Of a DNA stretch of 64,000 nucleotides, positions 25,097-34,206 are shown piece by piece. The notes below the pieces were generated by a model. That model saw only the letters and a program-made list of their open reading frames with translations. It ran no database searches and was not told the DNA's origin. Source of the stretch: Alkalicaulis satelles (GTDB taxonomy: Bacteria; Pseudomonadota; Alphaproteobacteria; Caulobacterales; Maricaulaceae); the NCBI RefSeq assembly GCF_008630495.1, contig NZ_VWOJ01000001.1, forward strand, positions 124,001 to 188,000, read 5' to 3'. Each line of letters begins with the position of its first letter. Positions within the stretch are counted from its first letter, which is position 1. A program made the position numbers and the translations under genes.

Positions 25097-26002
25097 ATGG
25101 CGAACGACAGGCCGATCATCATCAAGAAGATCAAGAAGGCTGCGCACGGCCACCATGGTGGCGCGTGGAAGGTGGCGTATGCCGACTTCGTGACGGCCAT
25201 GATGGCGTTCTTCCTCATGCTGTGGCTGATCAATAACACCGAACCCGAGCAGCGTCAGGGCATCGCTGACTATTTCGCCCCCGCCAGCGTCAGCCAGTCC
25301 ATGTCCGGTTCGGGCGGGGTGCTGGGCGGCACCAGCTTCGGCCAGGAAGGCCCGCGATCGTCAGGCACGGCGGCGATCGTCGACCGTCTGGCGCCGCGCC
25401 CCGCCGAGGAGCAGCTGCGCGAACAGGAAACCTCGTCCAGCGGCTCGGTAGGCGATGAGCCCGAGGTGACCGTGGACGCCATGGCCGGCGCCATCGCCCG
25501 GCGCGAATCGGTGGAGTTCGCCAGCGCCGAACAGTCCCTGCGCCAGGCGCTGCAGGAGATGCCCGAGCTCGCCGAGCTGTCCAATCACGTGCTGATCGAG
25601 GACACGCCTGAGGGCCTGCGCATCCAGCTGATCGACCAGGAAGGCCGCCCGATGTTCAATCCGGGCTCGGTGGAGCCCAATGAGCGCGCGCGGGTGCTCT
25701 TGGCCGCTGTGGGCGAGATCGCGGCGCGCCTGCCCAACAGGATCACCATATCAGGCCACACCGACTCCAGCCCGGTCCCGCAGGGCGCGCCGACCAACTG
25801 GAAACTGTCCTCTGACCGGGCCAATTCCGCCCTGCGCGTGCTGGCCGGGACCGGCATTCCCGATCACCGCATCGCCGAGGTGCGCGGGCGTGCAGGCGCC
25901 GAACCGCTCTATCCCGACGATCCCTATCTGCCCGGCAACCGGCGCCTGTCCATCACGCTTCTGCGCGAAGCGCCGGTGGTGCCGCCCGAACACATGCGCT
26001 GA
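25097..26002 (+). CDS. motB: Flagellar motor stator protein MotB
   Basis: A 301-residue stator subunit anchored in the inner membrane that conducts protons to drive flagellar rotation. A basic N-terminus (PIIIKKIKKAAHGHHGGAWK) precedes a single membrane helix with the critical proton-carrying Asp30 (YADFVTAMMAFFLMLWLINN). The periplasmic C-terminus is an OmpA-type peptidoglycan-binding domain (ISGHTDSSPVPQGAPTNWKL, SSDRANSALRVL). The ATG at 25097 follows GGTGGGTGG. motA is not in the window, so the stator genes are separate, as in Caulobacter. The presence of motB implies a motile stage. Confidence 0.93.
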   Translation: MANDRPIIIKKIKKAAHGHHGGAWKVAYADFVTAMMAFFLMLWLINNTEPEQRQGIADYFAPASVSQSMSGSGGVLGGTSFGQEGPRSSGTAAIVDRLAPRPAEEQLREQETSSSGSVGDEPEVTVDAMAGAIARRESVEFASAEQSLRQALQEMPELAELSNHVLIEDTPEGLRIQLIDQEGRPMFNPGSVEPNERARVLLAAVGEIAARLPNRITISGHTDSSPVPQGAPTNWKLSSDRANSALRVLAGTGIPDHRIAEVRGRAGAEPLYPDDPYLPGNRRLSITLLREAPVVPPEHMR

Positions 26003-26005
26003 GCC

Positions 26006-26956
26006 TCATGATGGCGGGCGCGCCTCCAGTGCGCCCGCCAGCGTACTCACGCTGACGAGCCTCACGCCGCGCGCTGCGGCGCGTTCCTCCAGCCTTTCCA
26101 GCACGCTGAGCGTTTCGGGATAGGGATGGCCGATGGTCACGGCGTGGCCGCGCGCCAGCGCCATCTCCAGCGCCTCGTCCAGCCGCGCTGAGATCGCGGC
26201 ATCGCTGCGCTCCACATCCAGGAACACATCCCGGCGCAGGGCGGCGAACCCCGCATCCGAACCCGCGCGCGCCGCCACCGAGCGCGGACCGGTGAGCGAA
26301 TCCACAAACACCAGCTGGCCTTCCTGCCCGGCGAGGGCGGCGAACACCGCGTCCATGGCGGCGCGGTCGGCGGTAAAGCCGCTGCCCATGTGATTGTTGA
26401 AACCGGACGCGCCCGGCACGCGCGTAAACGCCCAGCGCACCCGCGCCGCGATGGCGCGCGCATCCTGGCTGCGGCTCAGCGCAAACGGGCCGGGATCATC
26501 CACGCCGCCCGGCTCCATGGGCAGATGTACGAACACCTCGCGCCCGGCGGAGTTCGCAGCCTGGGCCAGTTCCGGTGCGCCTGCGGCATAAGGCAGGATG
26601 GCCAGCGTCACCGGCATCTCCATAAGACGCTCCGCGGCCGCCCGGTCGAGCCCCACATCATCAATGATCACCGCCAGCATGGGGCCGGTTGGCGCTGCCG
26701 CGGGATCTGCGGCGTCCGGGGCGGGGAGGGGGGAAGGCGTGATCTGCGGAGCCGCAGTGACGTGGGGCGCCGTATGCGGACCAGGCAGGGCCGGGCCGTC
26801 AAGATGCTGCTCTGCCAGCACGATACCGGCCTGGGGCGCAGTTTTTTCAGCCAGCGGCGCGCGTTCTCCGGCGCTGAACGCCACCAACGCGCCCGCCATC
26901 AGCGCCGCGCCCAGAGCCGCGCCCAGATGAGGCGCATATGCCGCACACCGGATCAT
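26006..26956 (-). CDS. Divergent polysaccharide deacetylase family protein (DUF610/YibQ)
   Basis: A 316-residue protein with an N-terminal membrane or signal segment (about 10-29), a Pro/Ala-rich linker (to about 90), and a divergent polysaccharide deacetylase domain starting at [10 protein letters not shown] (about 93-102). Further marks are [29 protein letters not shown] and [14 protein letters not shown]. Such proteins are exported and often occur near envelope genes; activity on peptidoglycan has been proposed but is not certain. Convergent with motB (3-base gap) and divergent from trpG. Confidence 0.85.
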   Translation of the reverse strand: MIRCAAYAPHLGAALGAALMAGALVAFSAGERAPLAEKTAPQAGIVLAEQHLDGPALPGPHTAPHVTAAPQITPSPLPAPDAADPAAAPTGPMLAVIIDDVGLDRAAAERLMEMPVTLAILPYAAGAPELAQAANSAGREVFVHLPMEPGGVDDPGPFALSRSQDARAIAARVRWAFTRVPGASGFNNHMGSGFTADRAAMDAVFAALAGQEGQLVFVDSLTGPRSVAARAGSDAGFAALRRDVFLDVERSDAAISARLDEALEMALARGHAVTIGHPYPETLSVLERLEERAAARGVRLVSVSTLAGALEARPPS

Positions 26957-27046
26957 GATCAGAGCTTTACAGCGAGTCGCGGTTGGCGCACGGCGCGCGC
27001 TTGCCTAAATTCCCCTGCCACCCGGGCACGAGGACCGAGCGCCGCC

Positions 27047-27631
27047 ATGCTGCTGATCATCGACAACTACGACAGCTTCACCTTCAACCTCGTGCACTAT
27101 TTCGAGGAGCTGGGCGCGCCCACTCATGTCATCCGCAATGACGTGATGAGCGCGGCCGAGGCGCTGGCCCTGAACCCGCGCGCCGTGGTGCTGAGCCCCG
27201 GCCCGTGCGATCCGGACAAGGCGGGCATCTGCCTGGAGCTGATCGAAACCGCGCCGGAAACCCTGCCGGTCCTGGGCGTTTGCCTTGGCCATCAGGCCAT
27301 CGGGCAGGTCTATGGCGGCAAGGTGGTGCAGGCGCGCGACATCATGCATGGCAAGACCAGCCCTATCAGCCATGACGGGACCGGGATTTTCGCCGGACTG
27401 CCCTCGCCCTTCACCGCCACGCGCTATCACTCGCTGGCAGTATCCCTGCCCGATGACAGCCCCTTGCGCGTCACGGCGCGCACGGCTGATGGCGAGATCA
27501 TGGGCCTGGCCCATGAGAGCCGGCCTGTGCACGGGGTGCAGTTCCATCCTGAAAGCATTGCTTCGGAGCACGGTCACGACCTGCTGGCCAATTTCCTCGA
27601 TATCGCCGGGTTTAAGAAGGCCGCCGCCTGA
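27047..27631 (+). CDS. trpG: Anthranilate synthase component II (glutamine amidotransferase)
   Basis: A 194-residue class I glutamine amidotransferase that supplies ammonia to TrpE for anthranilate synthesis. The N-terminus [19 protein letters not shown] is diagnostic. The nucleophile Cys79 is in [12 protein letters not shown], and the His-Glu pair is in [10 protein letters not shown] near residue 172. trpE is not in the window. The frame extends far upstream but the ATG at 27047 is the family start. Its TGA overlaps the trpD ATG by one base. It could also serve as PabA for folate synthesis, as dual-use proteins do. Confidence 0.94.
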   Translation: MLLIIDNYDSFTFNLVHYFEELGAPTHVIRNDVMSAAEALALNPRAVVLSPGPCDPDKAGICLELIETAPETLPVLGVCLGHQAIGQVYGGKVVQARDIMHGKTSPISHDGTGIFAGLPSPFTATRYHSLAVSLPDDSPLRVTARTADGEIMGLAHESRPVHGVQFHPESIASEHGHDLLANFLDIAGFKKAAA

Positions 27632-28653
27632 TGAGCCGCATGCGTTCCGCCATCGCCGCCCTGGCCGCCGGGCGCGAGCCTGATGAGACCGCCCTGCGCG
27701 CCGCCTTTGACGCCCTGATGGACGGCGAGGCCGATCCGGTGGAAACCGGCGGCTTCCTGCTGGCGCTCGCCGCGGTGGGTGAAAGCCCGCAGACCCTGCG
27801 CATCGGGGCTGAGGCCATGCGTGCGCGCATGACGCCAGTGAACGCGCCCGCGGGCGCCATCGACACCTGCGGCACGGGCGGGGATGCGCGCGGCACCTGG
27901 AACATCTCCACTGCGGCCGCGATCGTGGCGGCGGGCGCGGGCGCTGTGGTGGCCAAGCATGGCAACAAGGCGGCATCGTCGAAATCGGGTTCGGCCGAAG
28001 TGCTGGCGGCGCTGGGCGTGGATCTGACCGCCGGCCCGGACCGGGTGGAGCGTGCGCTTCATGAGGCGGGCGCAGGATTCCTGTTCGCCCCGGCCCATCA
28101 CGGCGCTGTGCGTCATGTGGGCCCGGCGCGCAAGACGCTGGGCGTGCGCACCGTGTTCAATCTCCTGGGCCCGCTCTCCAATCCGGCCGGTGCAAAGCGC
28201 CAGCTTCTGGGCGTGTTCGACCGGGCCTGGCTCACCCCCATGGCCGAAGCCTTGCGCGATCTGGGCGCTGAAGCGGCGCTGATCGTCCATGGCGCGGACG
28301 GGCTGGATGAAATCACCACCACCGGCGTGACTTACGCCGCCGAGCTCGGCCCCGGCGGCGCCATCCGCCAGTACGAGATCACGCCCGAAGACGCCGGACT
28401 GCCTCGTGCGCGCCTGGACGATCTCAAGGGCGGTGAGCCGGAGGAGAACGCAGCTGCTGTGCGCGCGCTGCTGGACGGCGCGCCCGGCCCCTATCGCGAC
28501 ATCGTCATCCTGAACGCCGCTGCTGCGCTGAAGCTCGCCGGGCTGGCGGGCGATCTCAAGGAGGGCGCGGCGCTGGCCGGCGCGGCCATTGATGACGGGC
28601 GCGCGCGCACAGTGCTGGAGCGTCTGGGCGCCATCAGCCGGGGCGAGCCATGA
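27631..28653 (+). CDS. trpD: Anthranilate phosphoribosyltransferase
   Basis: A 340-residue enzyme that joins anthranilate and PRPP in the second committed Trp step. PRPP and Mg sites are visible: CGTGGD (80-85), [17 protein letters not shown] (109-120), and the metal-binding region around the [10 protein letters not shown] stretch. Length is normal. It is coupled to trpG (one-base overlap) and to trpC (four-base ATGA overlap). Confidence 0.95.
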   Translation: MSRMRSAIAALAAGREPDETALRAAFDALMDGEADPVETGGFLLALAAVGESPQTLRIGAEAMRARMTPVNAPAGAIDTCGTGGDARGTWNISTAAAIVAAGAGAVVAKHGNKAASSKSGSAEVLAALGVDLTAGPDRVERALHEAGAGFLFAPAHHGAVRHVGPARKTLGVRTVFNLLGPLSNPAGAKRQLLGVFDRAWLTPMAEALRDLGAEAALIVHGADGLDEITTTGVTYAAELGPGGAIRQYEITPEDAGLPRARLDDLKGGEPEENAAAVRALLDGAPGPYRDIVILNAAAALKLAGLAGDLKEGAALAGAAIDDGRARTVLERLGAISRGEP

Positions 28654-29441
28654 GCGACGCCCTCAAGCGCATCGAGGCCTACAAGCGCCAGGAGATCGCC
28701 GCGCGCAAGGCTGCCATCTCAGCGTCCGAGCTTGACGCCGCCGTGAAGGCTGCTCCGGCCCCGCGCGGCTTTCTGGACGCGCTGGAGCGCGAAAGCGCGC
28801 AGGCCGGGCTTGCCCTGATCGCCGAAGTCAAAAAGGCGAGCCCTTCCAAGGGCCTGATCCGCGCTGATTTTGATCCGCCCGCCCTGGCGCGCGCCTATCA
28901 GGACGGGGGCGCGGCGTGCCTGTCCGTGCTCACCGATGCGCCGAGTTTTCAGGGTCATGAGGATTATCTGGCAGCGGCGCGCGCAGCCGTAGACCTGCCG
29001 GTGCTGCGCAAGGACTTCCTCTACGATACTTGGCAACTGGCCGAATCGCGCGCGCTGGGCGCTGATTGCATTCTGGTGATTCTCGCCGCGGTGGACGATG
29101 CGCTGGCCCGTGATCTGATTGAGGGCGCGCAGGCGCTGGGCATGGATGCACTCGTGGAGGTGCACGACGCGCAGGAAATGACGCGTGCGCTGGCGCTGCC
29201 CTCACGCCTGATCGGGGTCAATAATCGCAATCTGCGCAGCTTCGAGACCCGGCTGGAGACCTTCGAATCGCTCGCGCCCATGGCCTGGCCGGAGATCTTG
29301 CTGGTGGCTGAAAGCGGCATTTTCACCCGTGCCGACGCGATGCGCATGCAGGGCGCCGGCGCGCGCGCCCTGCTGGTCGGCGAAAGCCTGATGCGGCAGG
29401 ACGATGTGAGCGCCGCCACTCGCGCACTGATGGGCGCATAG
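28650..29441 (+). CDS. trpC: Indole-3-glycerol phosphate synthase
   Basis: A 263-residue TIM-barrel enzyme that closes the indole ring of indole-3-glycerol phosphate. The signature [10 protein letters not shown] is at 59-68, with catalytic Lys and Glu also in VLRKDFLYD and LVEVHDAQE, and the phosphate site in LLVGESLM at the C-terminus. It is a single-function protein, not fused to trpF. It is the last gene of the trpGDC operon; lexA begins 82 bases later under its own promoter. Confidence 0.95.
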   Translation: MSDALKRIEAYKRQEIAARKAAISASELDAAVKAAPAPRGFLDALERESAQAGLALIAEVKKASPSKGLIRADFDPPALARAYQDGGAACLSVLTDAPSFQGHEDYLAAARAAVDLPVLRKDFLYDTWQLAESRALGADCILVILAAVDDALARDLIEGAQALGMDALVEVHDAQEMTRALALPSRLIGVNNRNLRSFETRLETFESLAPMAWPEILLVAESGIFTRADAMRMQGAGARALLVGESLMRQDDVSAATRALMGA

Positions 29442-29451
29442 CCGCCTTCAC

Positions 29452-29480
29452 TTGACGTTAACCCGGAACAGGCGTAGAAC
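29452..29480 (+). promoter_or_regulatory. lexA promoter with alphaproteobacterial SOS box
   Basis: TTGACG (29452-29457) and TAGAAC (29475-29480) are 17 bases apart. The SOS box GAAC-N7-GAAC (29466-29469 and 29477-29480) overlaps the -10, so LexA would repress its own gene. GAAC/GTTC direct repeats spaced by seven are the known LexA target in alphaproteobacteria. A second box in this window precedes the Y-family polymerase. Confidence 0.85.
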
Positions 29481-29523
29481 ATTATCAGGTTTTCCGGTTT
29501 TGTTCTGACCTGCCGAGGGCGCA

Positions 29524-30189
29524 ATGCTAACCAAGAAACAGCACGAGCTTTTGCTCTTCATTCACAAGCGCCTGAGCGAGGACGGCGTGTCGCCCTCCTT
29601 TGACGAGATGAAGGATGCGCTGCAGCTGGCGTCCAAGTCCGGCGTGCACCGCCTGGTCAGCGCGCTGGAGGAGCGCGGCTTCATCCGCCGCCTGGCGCAC
29701 CGCGCCCGCGCGTTGGAAGTGCTCAAAATGCCCGACAGCGCCGCGCCGAAGCCTGCCGGTAATGTGGTGGAGGCCGATTTCTCCCGCCGGGGCGGGGAGG
29801 GCGCTAGCATCGAGGTGCCCGTGCTCGGGCGCATTGCGGCGGGCGTGCCCATCGAGGCGATCCAGCACGAGGTGGACCGGCTCTCAGTGCCTGCGGCCAT
29901 GATGTCGCGCGGGGAGCATTTCGCACTGGAAGTGCGCGGCGATTCCATGATCGAGGCGGGCATTCTCGAAGGCGATCTGGTGATCATCAAGCGCTCCGAG
30001 ACCGCCGATACCGGCGATATCGTGGTGGCGCTGGTCCACGACGAGGAAGCCACGCTTAAAAAACTGCGCAAGAAGGGCGGGTCCATTGCGCTGGAGGCGG
30101 CCAACCCCGCCTATGAAACCCGCATTTTCGGCCCTGGCGAGGTGAAGGTGCAGGGCCGTCTGGTCGGCCTCATCCGCCGCTATCACTAG
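29524..30189 (+). CDS. lexA: SOS repressor LexA
   Basis: A 221-residue repressor of DNA-damage genes. The N-terminal winged helix begins [17 protein letters not shown] with recognition helix [17 protein letters not shown]. The autocleavage site is Ala106-Gly107 (GRIAAGVPI), the catalytic Ser141 is in RGDSMIEAG, and the catalytic Lys179 is in ATLKKL. A longer linker (about 70-97) than in E. coli LexA is usual for alphaproteobacteria. It is autoregulated by the SOS box upstream. Convergent with the GNAT-nitrilase gene. Confidence 0.96.
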   Translation: MLTKKQHELLLFIHKRLSEDGVSPSFDEMKDALQLASKSGVHRLVSALEERGFIRRLAHRARALEVLKMPDSAAPKPAGNVVEADFSRRGGEGASIEVPVLGRIAAGVPIEAIQHEVDRLSVPAAMMSRGEHFALEVRGDSMIEAGILEGDLVIIKRSETADTGDIVVALVHDEEATLKKLRKKGGSIALEAANPAYETRIFGPGEVKVQGRLVGLIRRYH

Positions 30190-30226
30190 GCGCTGTGATT
30201 TTTGAGGGGGCTGGGGGTGCAGGCCC

Positions 30227-31771
30227 TCACCCCCTGTCCGTCCACACAATCCGGTAGAGATCAAAGCGCCGGTCGCGCAGGTTTCTGACCGTGCCGGAGC
30301 GGCGCGCTTCGGCCAGCGAATCCATGTGCAGATCGGCGACCGCGATGGTCTCCACATTCTCGCTGGCCTCGGCGGCCAGGCCGTCGCGGGCGAAGGGAAA
30401 ATCGCACGGGGTGATGATGGCGGCCTGGGCGTAGTTCACGTCCATATTGGCCACACCCGGCAGATTGCCTACATTGCCGGCAGTTACCAGATAGAGCTGG
30501 TTCTCGATGGCGCGCGCCTGGGCGCAATAGCGCACCCGCAAATGGCCCGGACGGTCGTCGGTGGCATAGGGCACGAAGATGATTTTCGCGCCTTCGTCGG
30601 CCAGGCGCCGGGCGAGCTCGGGAAACTCGCTGTCATAACAGATCAGCACGCCAATCGGCCCGCAATCGGTGGGGATGGCGGCCACGGTGTCGCCGCCCTT
30701 GATATTCCACCAGAAGCGCTCATTGGGCGTGGGGTGTATCTTTTCCTGGGTGTGGATCGAGCCGTCGCGCAAGAACACATAGGCGACGTTCTGGATGGTC
30801 CCGTTCTCCAGTTTGGTGGGGTGGGAGCCGCCGATGATGTTGATATTGTAGCGCACCGCCAGCGCGCTCATGAACTCCACAAACCGCTTGGTGTGGCGGG
30901 TCAGCGCCGCAATGCTCTCCTCGGGCGTCAGCTTGCGCTTTTCCAGCGACAGCAAGGGCACGGTGAACATTTCCGGGAAGACGCAAAAATCGGCGTCGTA
31001 TTCGGCGCAGGCGTCCACGAAGAACTCCACCGTGCGCTCGAACTCGGCCACGGTCTCCACCTCGCGGGTTTTCAGCTGCACCGCCGCCACGCGCACCGTG
31101 TTGGGCGAGGGCAGGCGGCCCGGCCCCTGGCCCTCGGCCCAGGCTGGATTGCGCCAGACCATCAGGGCGGCGTGACCGCCCGCCTCGCCATCCTCGGGGT
31201 AATAATTGCGCAACACGCCCGCGGGCTCATAGCCCATGCGCATCTGGAAATTCAGCACGCCGTCACGGATCTCGCGCGCCTCGATGGCGGCCAGATAGGC
31301 CTCGGGCGTTGGATAGATGCGCTTCTTGCGGCGGTAGCCCGACAGCCGGCCGCCGAACACCACGCCCTTCAGGCTCCAGTCCTCGCACAACGCCTGGCGC
31401 GCCACATAGAGCCGCTCGCCGATGCGCAGGCGCCGGCGGGCCGGGTCCACCGCCACTTCCATGCCATACACCCACTCCCCGTCCGGGTCGTGGCGCGCGG
31501 CGAAGCCGTTGCCGGTGATGCCCGCCCAGTCATGGGGCGCAAACGCGGCCGCCTCGTCGATGATGAAGCTGGCGCACCAGCCCACCACCTCGTCCTCGAA
31601 CTCCACGATGAACTGGCCTTCGGGGAAGGCGGAGATCTGGCCGCGGATCATGGAGGGCGGGTCGGGCTGCATGGACGGATAGGCGCGCGCCTGCAGCGCC
31701 AGAATGGCGTCCACATCCTCCAGCGTGGCGTTGCGCAGCTTCAGCTTGGCGGTGCGTTGGGTGCGGGTCAT
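30227..31771 (-). CDS. GNAT N-acetyltransferase / carbon-nitrogen hydrolase fusion protein
   Basis: A 514-residue two-domain protein. The N-terminal GNAT-like domain (about 10-205) includes YGMEVAVDPARRRLRIGERLY, which resembles the acetyl-CoA-binding region (R/Q-x-x-G-x-G/A) but with RRRLRIG, a weakened loop. The C-terminal nitrilase domain (about 225-505) has the full catalytic triad: Glu267 in FPEMF, Lys344 in EKIHPTPNE, Cys378 in LICYDSEFPE. The two-domain layout is known in bacteria, but a substrate is not established. A minus-strand TATAAT at 31808-31803 lies 32 bases before the ATG, with GGAGA as ribosome site. Confidence 0.85.
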   Translation of the reverse strand: MTRTQRTAKLKLRNATLEDVDAILALQARAYPSMQPDPPSMIRGQISAFPEGQFIVEFEDEVVGWCASFIIDEAAAFAPHDWAGITGNGFAARHDPDGEWVYGMEVAVDPARRRLRIGERLYVARQALCEDWSLKGVVFGGRLSGYRRKKRIYPTPEAYLAAIEAREIRDGVLNFQMRMGYEPAGVLRNYYPEDGEAGGHAALMVWRNPAWAEGQGPGRLPSPNTVRVAAVQLKTREVETVAEFERTVEFFVDACAEYDADFCVFPEMFTVPLLSLEKRKLTPEESIAALTRHTKRFVEFMSALAVRYNINIIGGSHPTKLENGTIQNVAYVFLRDGSIHTQEKIHPTPNERFWWNIKGGDTVAAIPTDCGPIGVLICYDSEFPELARRLADEGAKIIFVPYATDDRPGHLRVRYCAQARAIENQLYLVTAGNVGNLPGVANMDVNYAQAAIITPCDFPFARDGLAAEASENVETIAVADLHMDSLAEARRSGTVRNLRDRRFDLYRIVWTDRG

Positions 31772-31877
31772 GGGTCTCCAGTGGCAGCTTGTCTCACCTC
31801 AAATTATAGCCCGCGCAGAGGGTTCATCACCCCTTGCGCCTGAGATTGGACTTTTATCGCTTCGCCTTCGTCTGTGA

Positions 31878-33542
31878 TCAGCGCGCGAATTTCTGGAACT
31901 TGACCCGCTTGGGCACCAGCGCGTCGGTGCCCAGACGGCGCTTCTTGTCCTCGAGATAGTCGGAGAACGCGCCCTCGAACCATTCCACATGGCTGTCGCC
32001 TTCAAAGGCGAGGATGTGGGTGGCGATGCGGTCCAGGAAGAAGCGGTCGTGAGAGATCACCACCGCGCAGCCCGGGAAGTCCTCCAGCGCCGCTTCCAGC
32101 GCCGAGAGCGTCTCTACGTCCAGATCGTTGGTCGGTTCGTCAAGCAGGAGCAGATTGCCGCCTTCTTTGAGCATCTTGGCCAGATGCACCCGGTTGCGCT
32201 CACCGCCCGACAGAACGCCGACCTTTTTCTGCTGGTCGCCGCCCTTGAAGTTGAAGGCGCCCACATAGGCGCGGCTGGGCACTTCGGCCTCGCCCAGCAG
32301 GATCATGTCATTGCCGCCGGAAATCTCCTCCCAGACGGTCTTGGAGGGATCGAGTGCGTCGCGGCTCTGGTTGACATAGCCGAGCTTCACCGTCTCGCCG
32401 AGGGTGACCGATCCGCTATCGGGTTTTTCCTCGCCGATGATCATCTTGAACAAGGTGGTCTTGCCCGCGCCGTTGGGGCCGATCACGCCCACCACGCCGC
32501 CCGGGGGCAGCTTGAATTCGAGATCCTTGATCAGCAGCCGGTCGTCAAAGCCCTTCGAGACATTTTCGAACGCCACCACATTGCCGCCCAGGCGCGGGCC
32601 CGGCGGGATGCGGATGACGGCGGTGGAGATTTTCTCCCGATCCGCCTTGTCGCGCATTTCCTCATAGGCCTTGATGCGCGCCTTGGACTTGGCCTGACGG
32701 GCTTTCGGGCTGGCGCGGATCCAGTCCAGCTCGCGGGCGAGTGCGCGCTGCTTGGCGCTTTCCTCACGGGATTCTTGCGCCAGGCGCTTGGTTTTCTGCT
32801 CCAGCCAGCTGGAATAGCCGCCCTTGTAGGGCACGCCCTGGCCGCGATCGAGCTCCAGCGTCCAGGTGGTGATGGCGTCCAGGAAATAGCGGTCGTGGGT
32901 GACGATCAGCACCGCGCCGGGATAATTCTCCAGATGGTGCTGCAGCCAGGCCACGCTCTCGGCGTCCAGATGGTTGGTCGGTTCGTCCAGCAGCAGCATG
33001 TCGGGCTTGGACAAAAGCAGCTGGCAGATCGCCACGCGGCGGCGCTCGCCGCCGGAGAGATTGGTGACCGACGCCTCGCCCGGCGGGCAGCGCAGGGCCT
33101 CCATAGCCATCTCGATCTTGGAATCGATGTCCCACGCATCGCGCGCATCCACCTGCTCCTGCAGGGCGGTCATCTCCTCCATCAGCTCGTCGGTATAATC
33201 CTCGGCGAGTTTGACCGCGATGGCGTTGTAGGCGTCATAGATGCGCTTGTCCTCAGAGCCCTCGATGACGTTGTCCCAGACCGTCTTGGACTCGTCGAGC
33301 TTGGGCTCCTGGGGCAGATAGCCCACGCGCACGCCCTTTTCCGGCCAGGCCTCGCCGGTAAAATCGGTGTCCAGGCCCGCCATGATGCGCAGAAGGGTCG
33401 ATTTGCCCGCGCCGTTGACGCCCACCACGCCGATCTTGGCGTCAGGCAGGAAGTGCAGCGAAATGCCGGAGAAGACCTGCTTGCCGCCCGGATAGGTCTT
33501 GGCGAGCTTGTCCATATGGTAGACGTATTGATAGGCGGCCAT
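31878..33542 (-). CDS. ettA: Energy-dependent translational throttle protein EttA (ABC-F)
   Basis: A 554-residue soluble ABC-F ATPase that binds the ribosomal E site and gates the first elongation steps according to ATP/ADP level. There are two ABC domains: Walker A GVNGAGKST (41-49) and GPNGAGKTT, signatures NLSGGERRRVAI and VLSGGERNRVHL, and Walker B motifs LLLDEPTNHLD and LLLDEPTNDLD. Between them is the arm/linker with DWIRASPKARQAKSKARI. The C-terminus FQKFAR and overall length match EttA rather than Uup or YheS. Upstream, two arms of an imperfect inverted repeat (33548-33560 and 33647-33661) flank its leader region. Confidence 0.94.
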   Translation of the reverse strand: MAAYQYVYHMDKLAKTYPGGKQVFSGISLHFLPDAKIGVVGVNGAGKSTLLRIMAGLDTDFTGEAWPEKGVRVGYLPQEPKLDESKTVWDNVIEGSEDKRIYDAYNAIAVKLAEDYTDELMEEMTALQEQVDARDAWDIDSKIEMAMEALRCPPGEASVTNLSGGERRRVAICQLLLSKPDMLLLDEPTNHLDAESVAWLQHHLENYPGAVLIVTHDRYFLDAITTWTLELDRGQGVPYKGGYSSWLEQKTKRLAQESREESAKQRALARELDWIRASPKARQAKSKARIKAYEEMRDKADREKISTAVIRIPPGPRLGGNVVAFENVSKGFDDRLLIKDLEFKLPPGGVVGVIGPNGAGKTTLFKMIIGEEKPDSGSVTLGETVKLGYVNQSRDALDPSKTVWEEISGGNDMILLGEAEVPSRAYVGAFNFKGGDQQKKVGVLSGGERNRVHLAKMLKEGGNLLLLDEPTNDLDVETLSALEAALEDFPGCAVVISHDRFFLDRIATHILAFEGDSHVEWFEGAFSDYLEDKKRRLGTDALVPKRVKFQKFAR

Positions 33543-33664
33543 GAGCGGGGGCGCTCCCTTGCGTGACGAGCCGGGACAGTGGATCGCGCCAGCCTATAGC
33601 GGATGAGCCCCGCGCGAGGCAATCGGGGCGGGCTGTCTTGTATCTGAAGGGAGAGCGCCCCGCC

Positions 33665-34180
33665 CTAGAAAATCCCCAGGAATTTCTTGCGTGTCTTGCG
33701 CGGTTCGCTGTCCGGGGCGATGTCGGCGGGGCCGGGTTCGGCGCTGGCGTCGGCGGAGGACAGGTCCGCAGCGCCGTCCGGGCCGGGGCCTTCGGCTTCC
33801 ATGGCGTCAGACGGCCCGTCCGCCTGGGACGGCGAGGGCGGTGGCGGGGCGAGGTCCGCGCTGCGCGCGGGCGCAGGCTCGATGCGCACCGGCGCGCACA
33901 TGTCCGCGTCGCACAGGGGCGCGCTCATGGCGTGGGCGGCGCGGCGTGAAGGCGAGCTGACCGGTCCGGCATAGCCGCCAAGGCCCAGCACATCGCGCAC
34001 GGAGTCACGGAAAGCGCCGGCGCGCGCGTCGATCTTCAGCGCGCGCGCTTCAGCCTCCTGCAGGCGGGACAGATCGGCCGGGCGCGGGGCGCGCACGGCG
34101 GCGGGCGCGACGGCCTGGCGTGCGCGCGTCATGGCGGCGCGCGCTTCCTCGAGATCCAGCGGCTTGGGCGTATCGGTCAT
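33665..34180 (-). CDS. Proline/acid-rich protein of unknown function next to the Ntn-hydrolase gene
   Basis: A 171-residue protein with a helical N-terminus (LDLEEARAAMTRARQAV; SRLQEAEARALKIDARAGAF), a central part rich in Pro, Ala, Ser and Asp that is probably disordered (about 90-155), and a basic hydrophobic C-terminus (RKTRKKFLGIF). There is no recognisable domain and no signal peptide. The ATG at 34180 follows AAGGAGG at good distance; the frame upstream to 34228 overlaps the previous gene and is rejected. It begins 26 bases after the proteasome-like gene on the same strand and is most likely co-transcribed with it. An adaptor or substrate role is only a guess from position. Confidence 0.6.
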   Translation of the reverse strand: MTDTPKPLDLEEARAAMTRARQAVAPAAVRAPRPADLSRLQEAEARALKIDARAGAFRDSVRDVLGLGGYAGPVSSPSRRAAHAMSAPLCDADMCAPVRIEPAPARSADLAPPPPSPSQADGPSDAMEAEGPGPDGAADLSSADASAEPGPADIAPDSEPRKTRKKFLGIF

Positions 34181-34206
34181 GTCAGCCTCCTTGGCGGGGC
34201 GCGTCA

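Noticed and set aside
30213-30234. GGGGGTG...CACCCCC hairpin between lexA and the GNAT-nitrilase gene as a terminator
   Set aside because: Seven base pairs with no T-tract on either strand, and it overlaps the stop codon of the GNAT-nitrilase gene.
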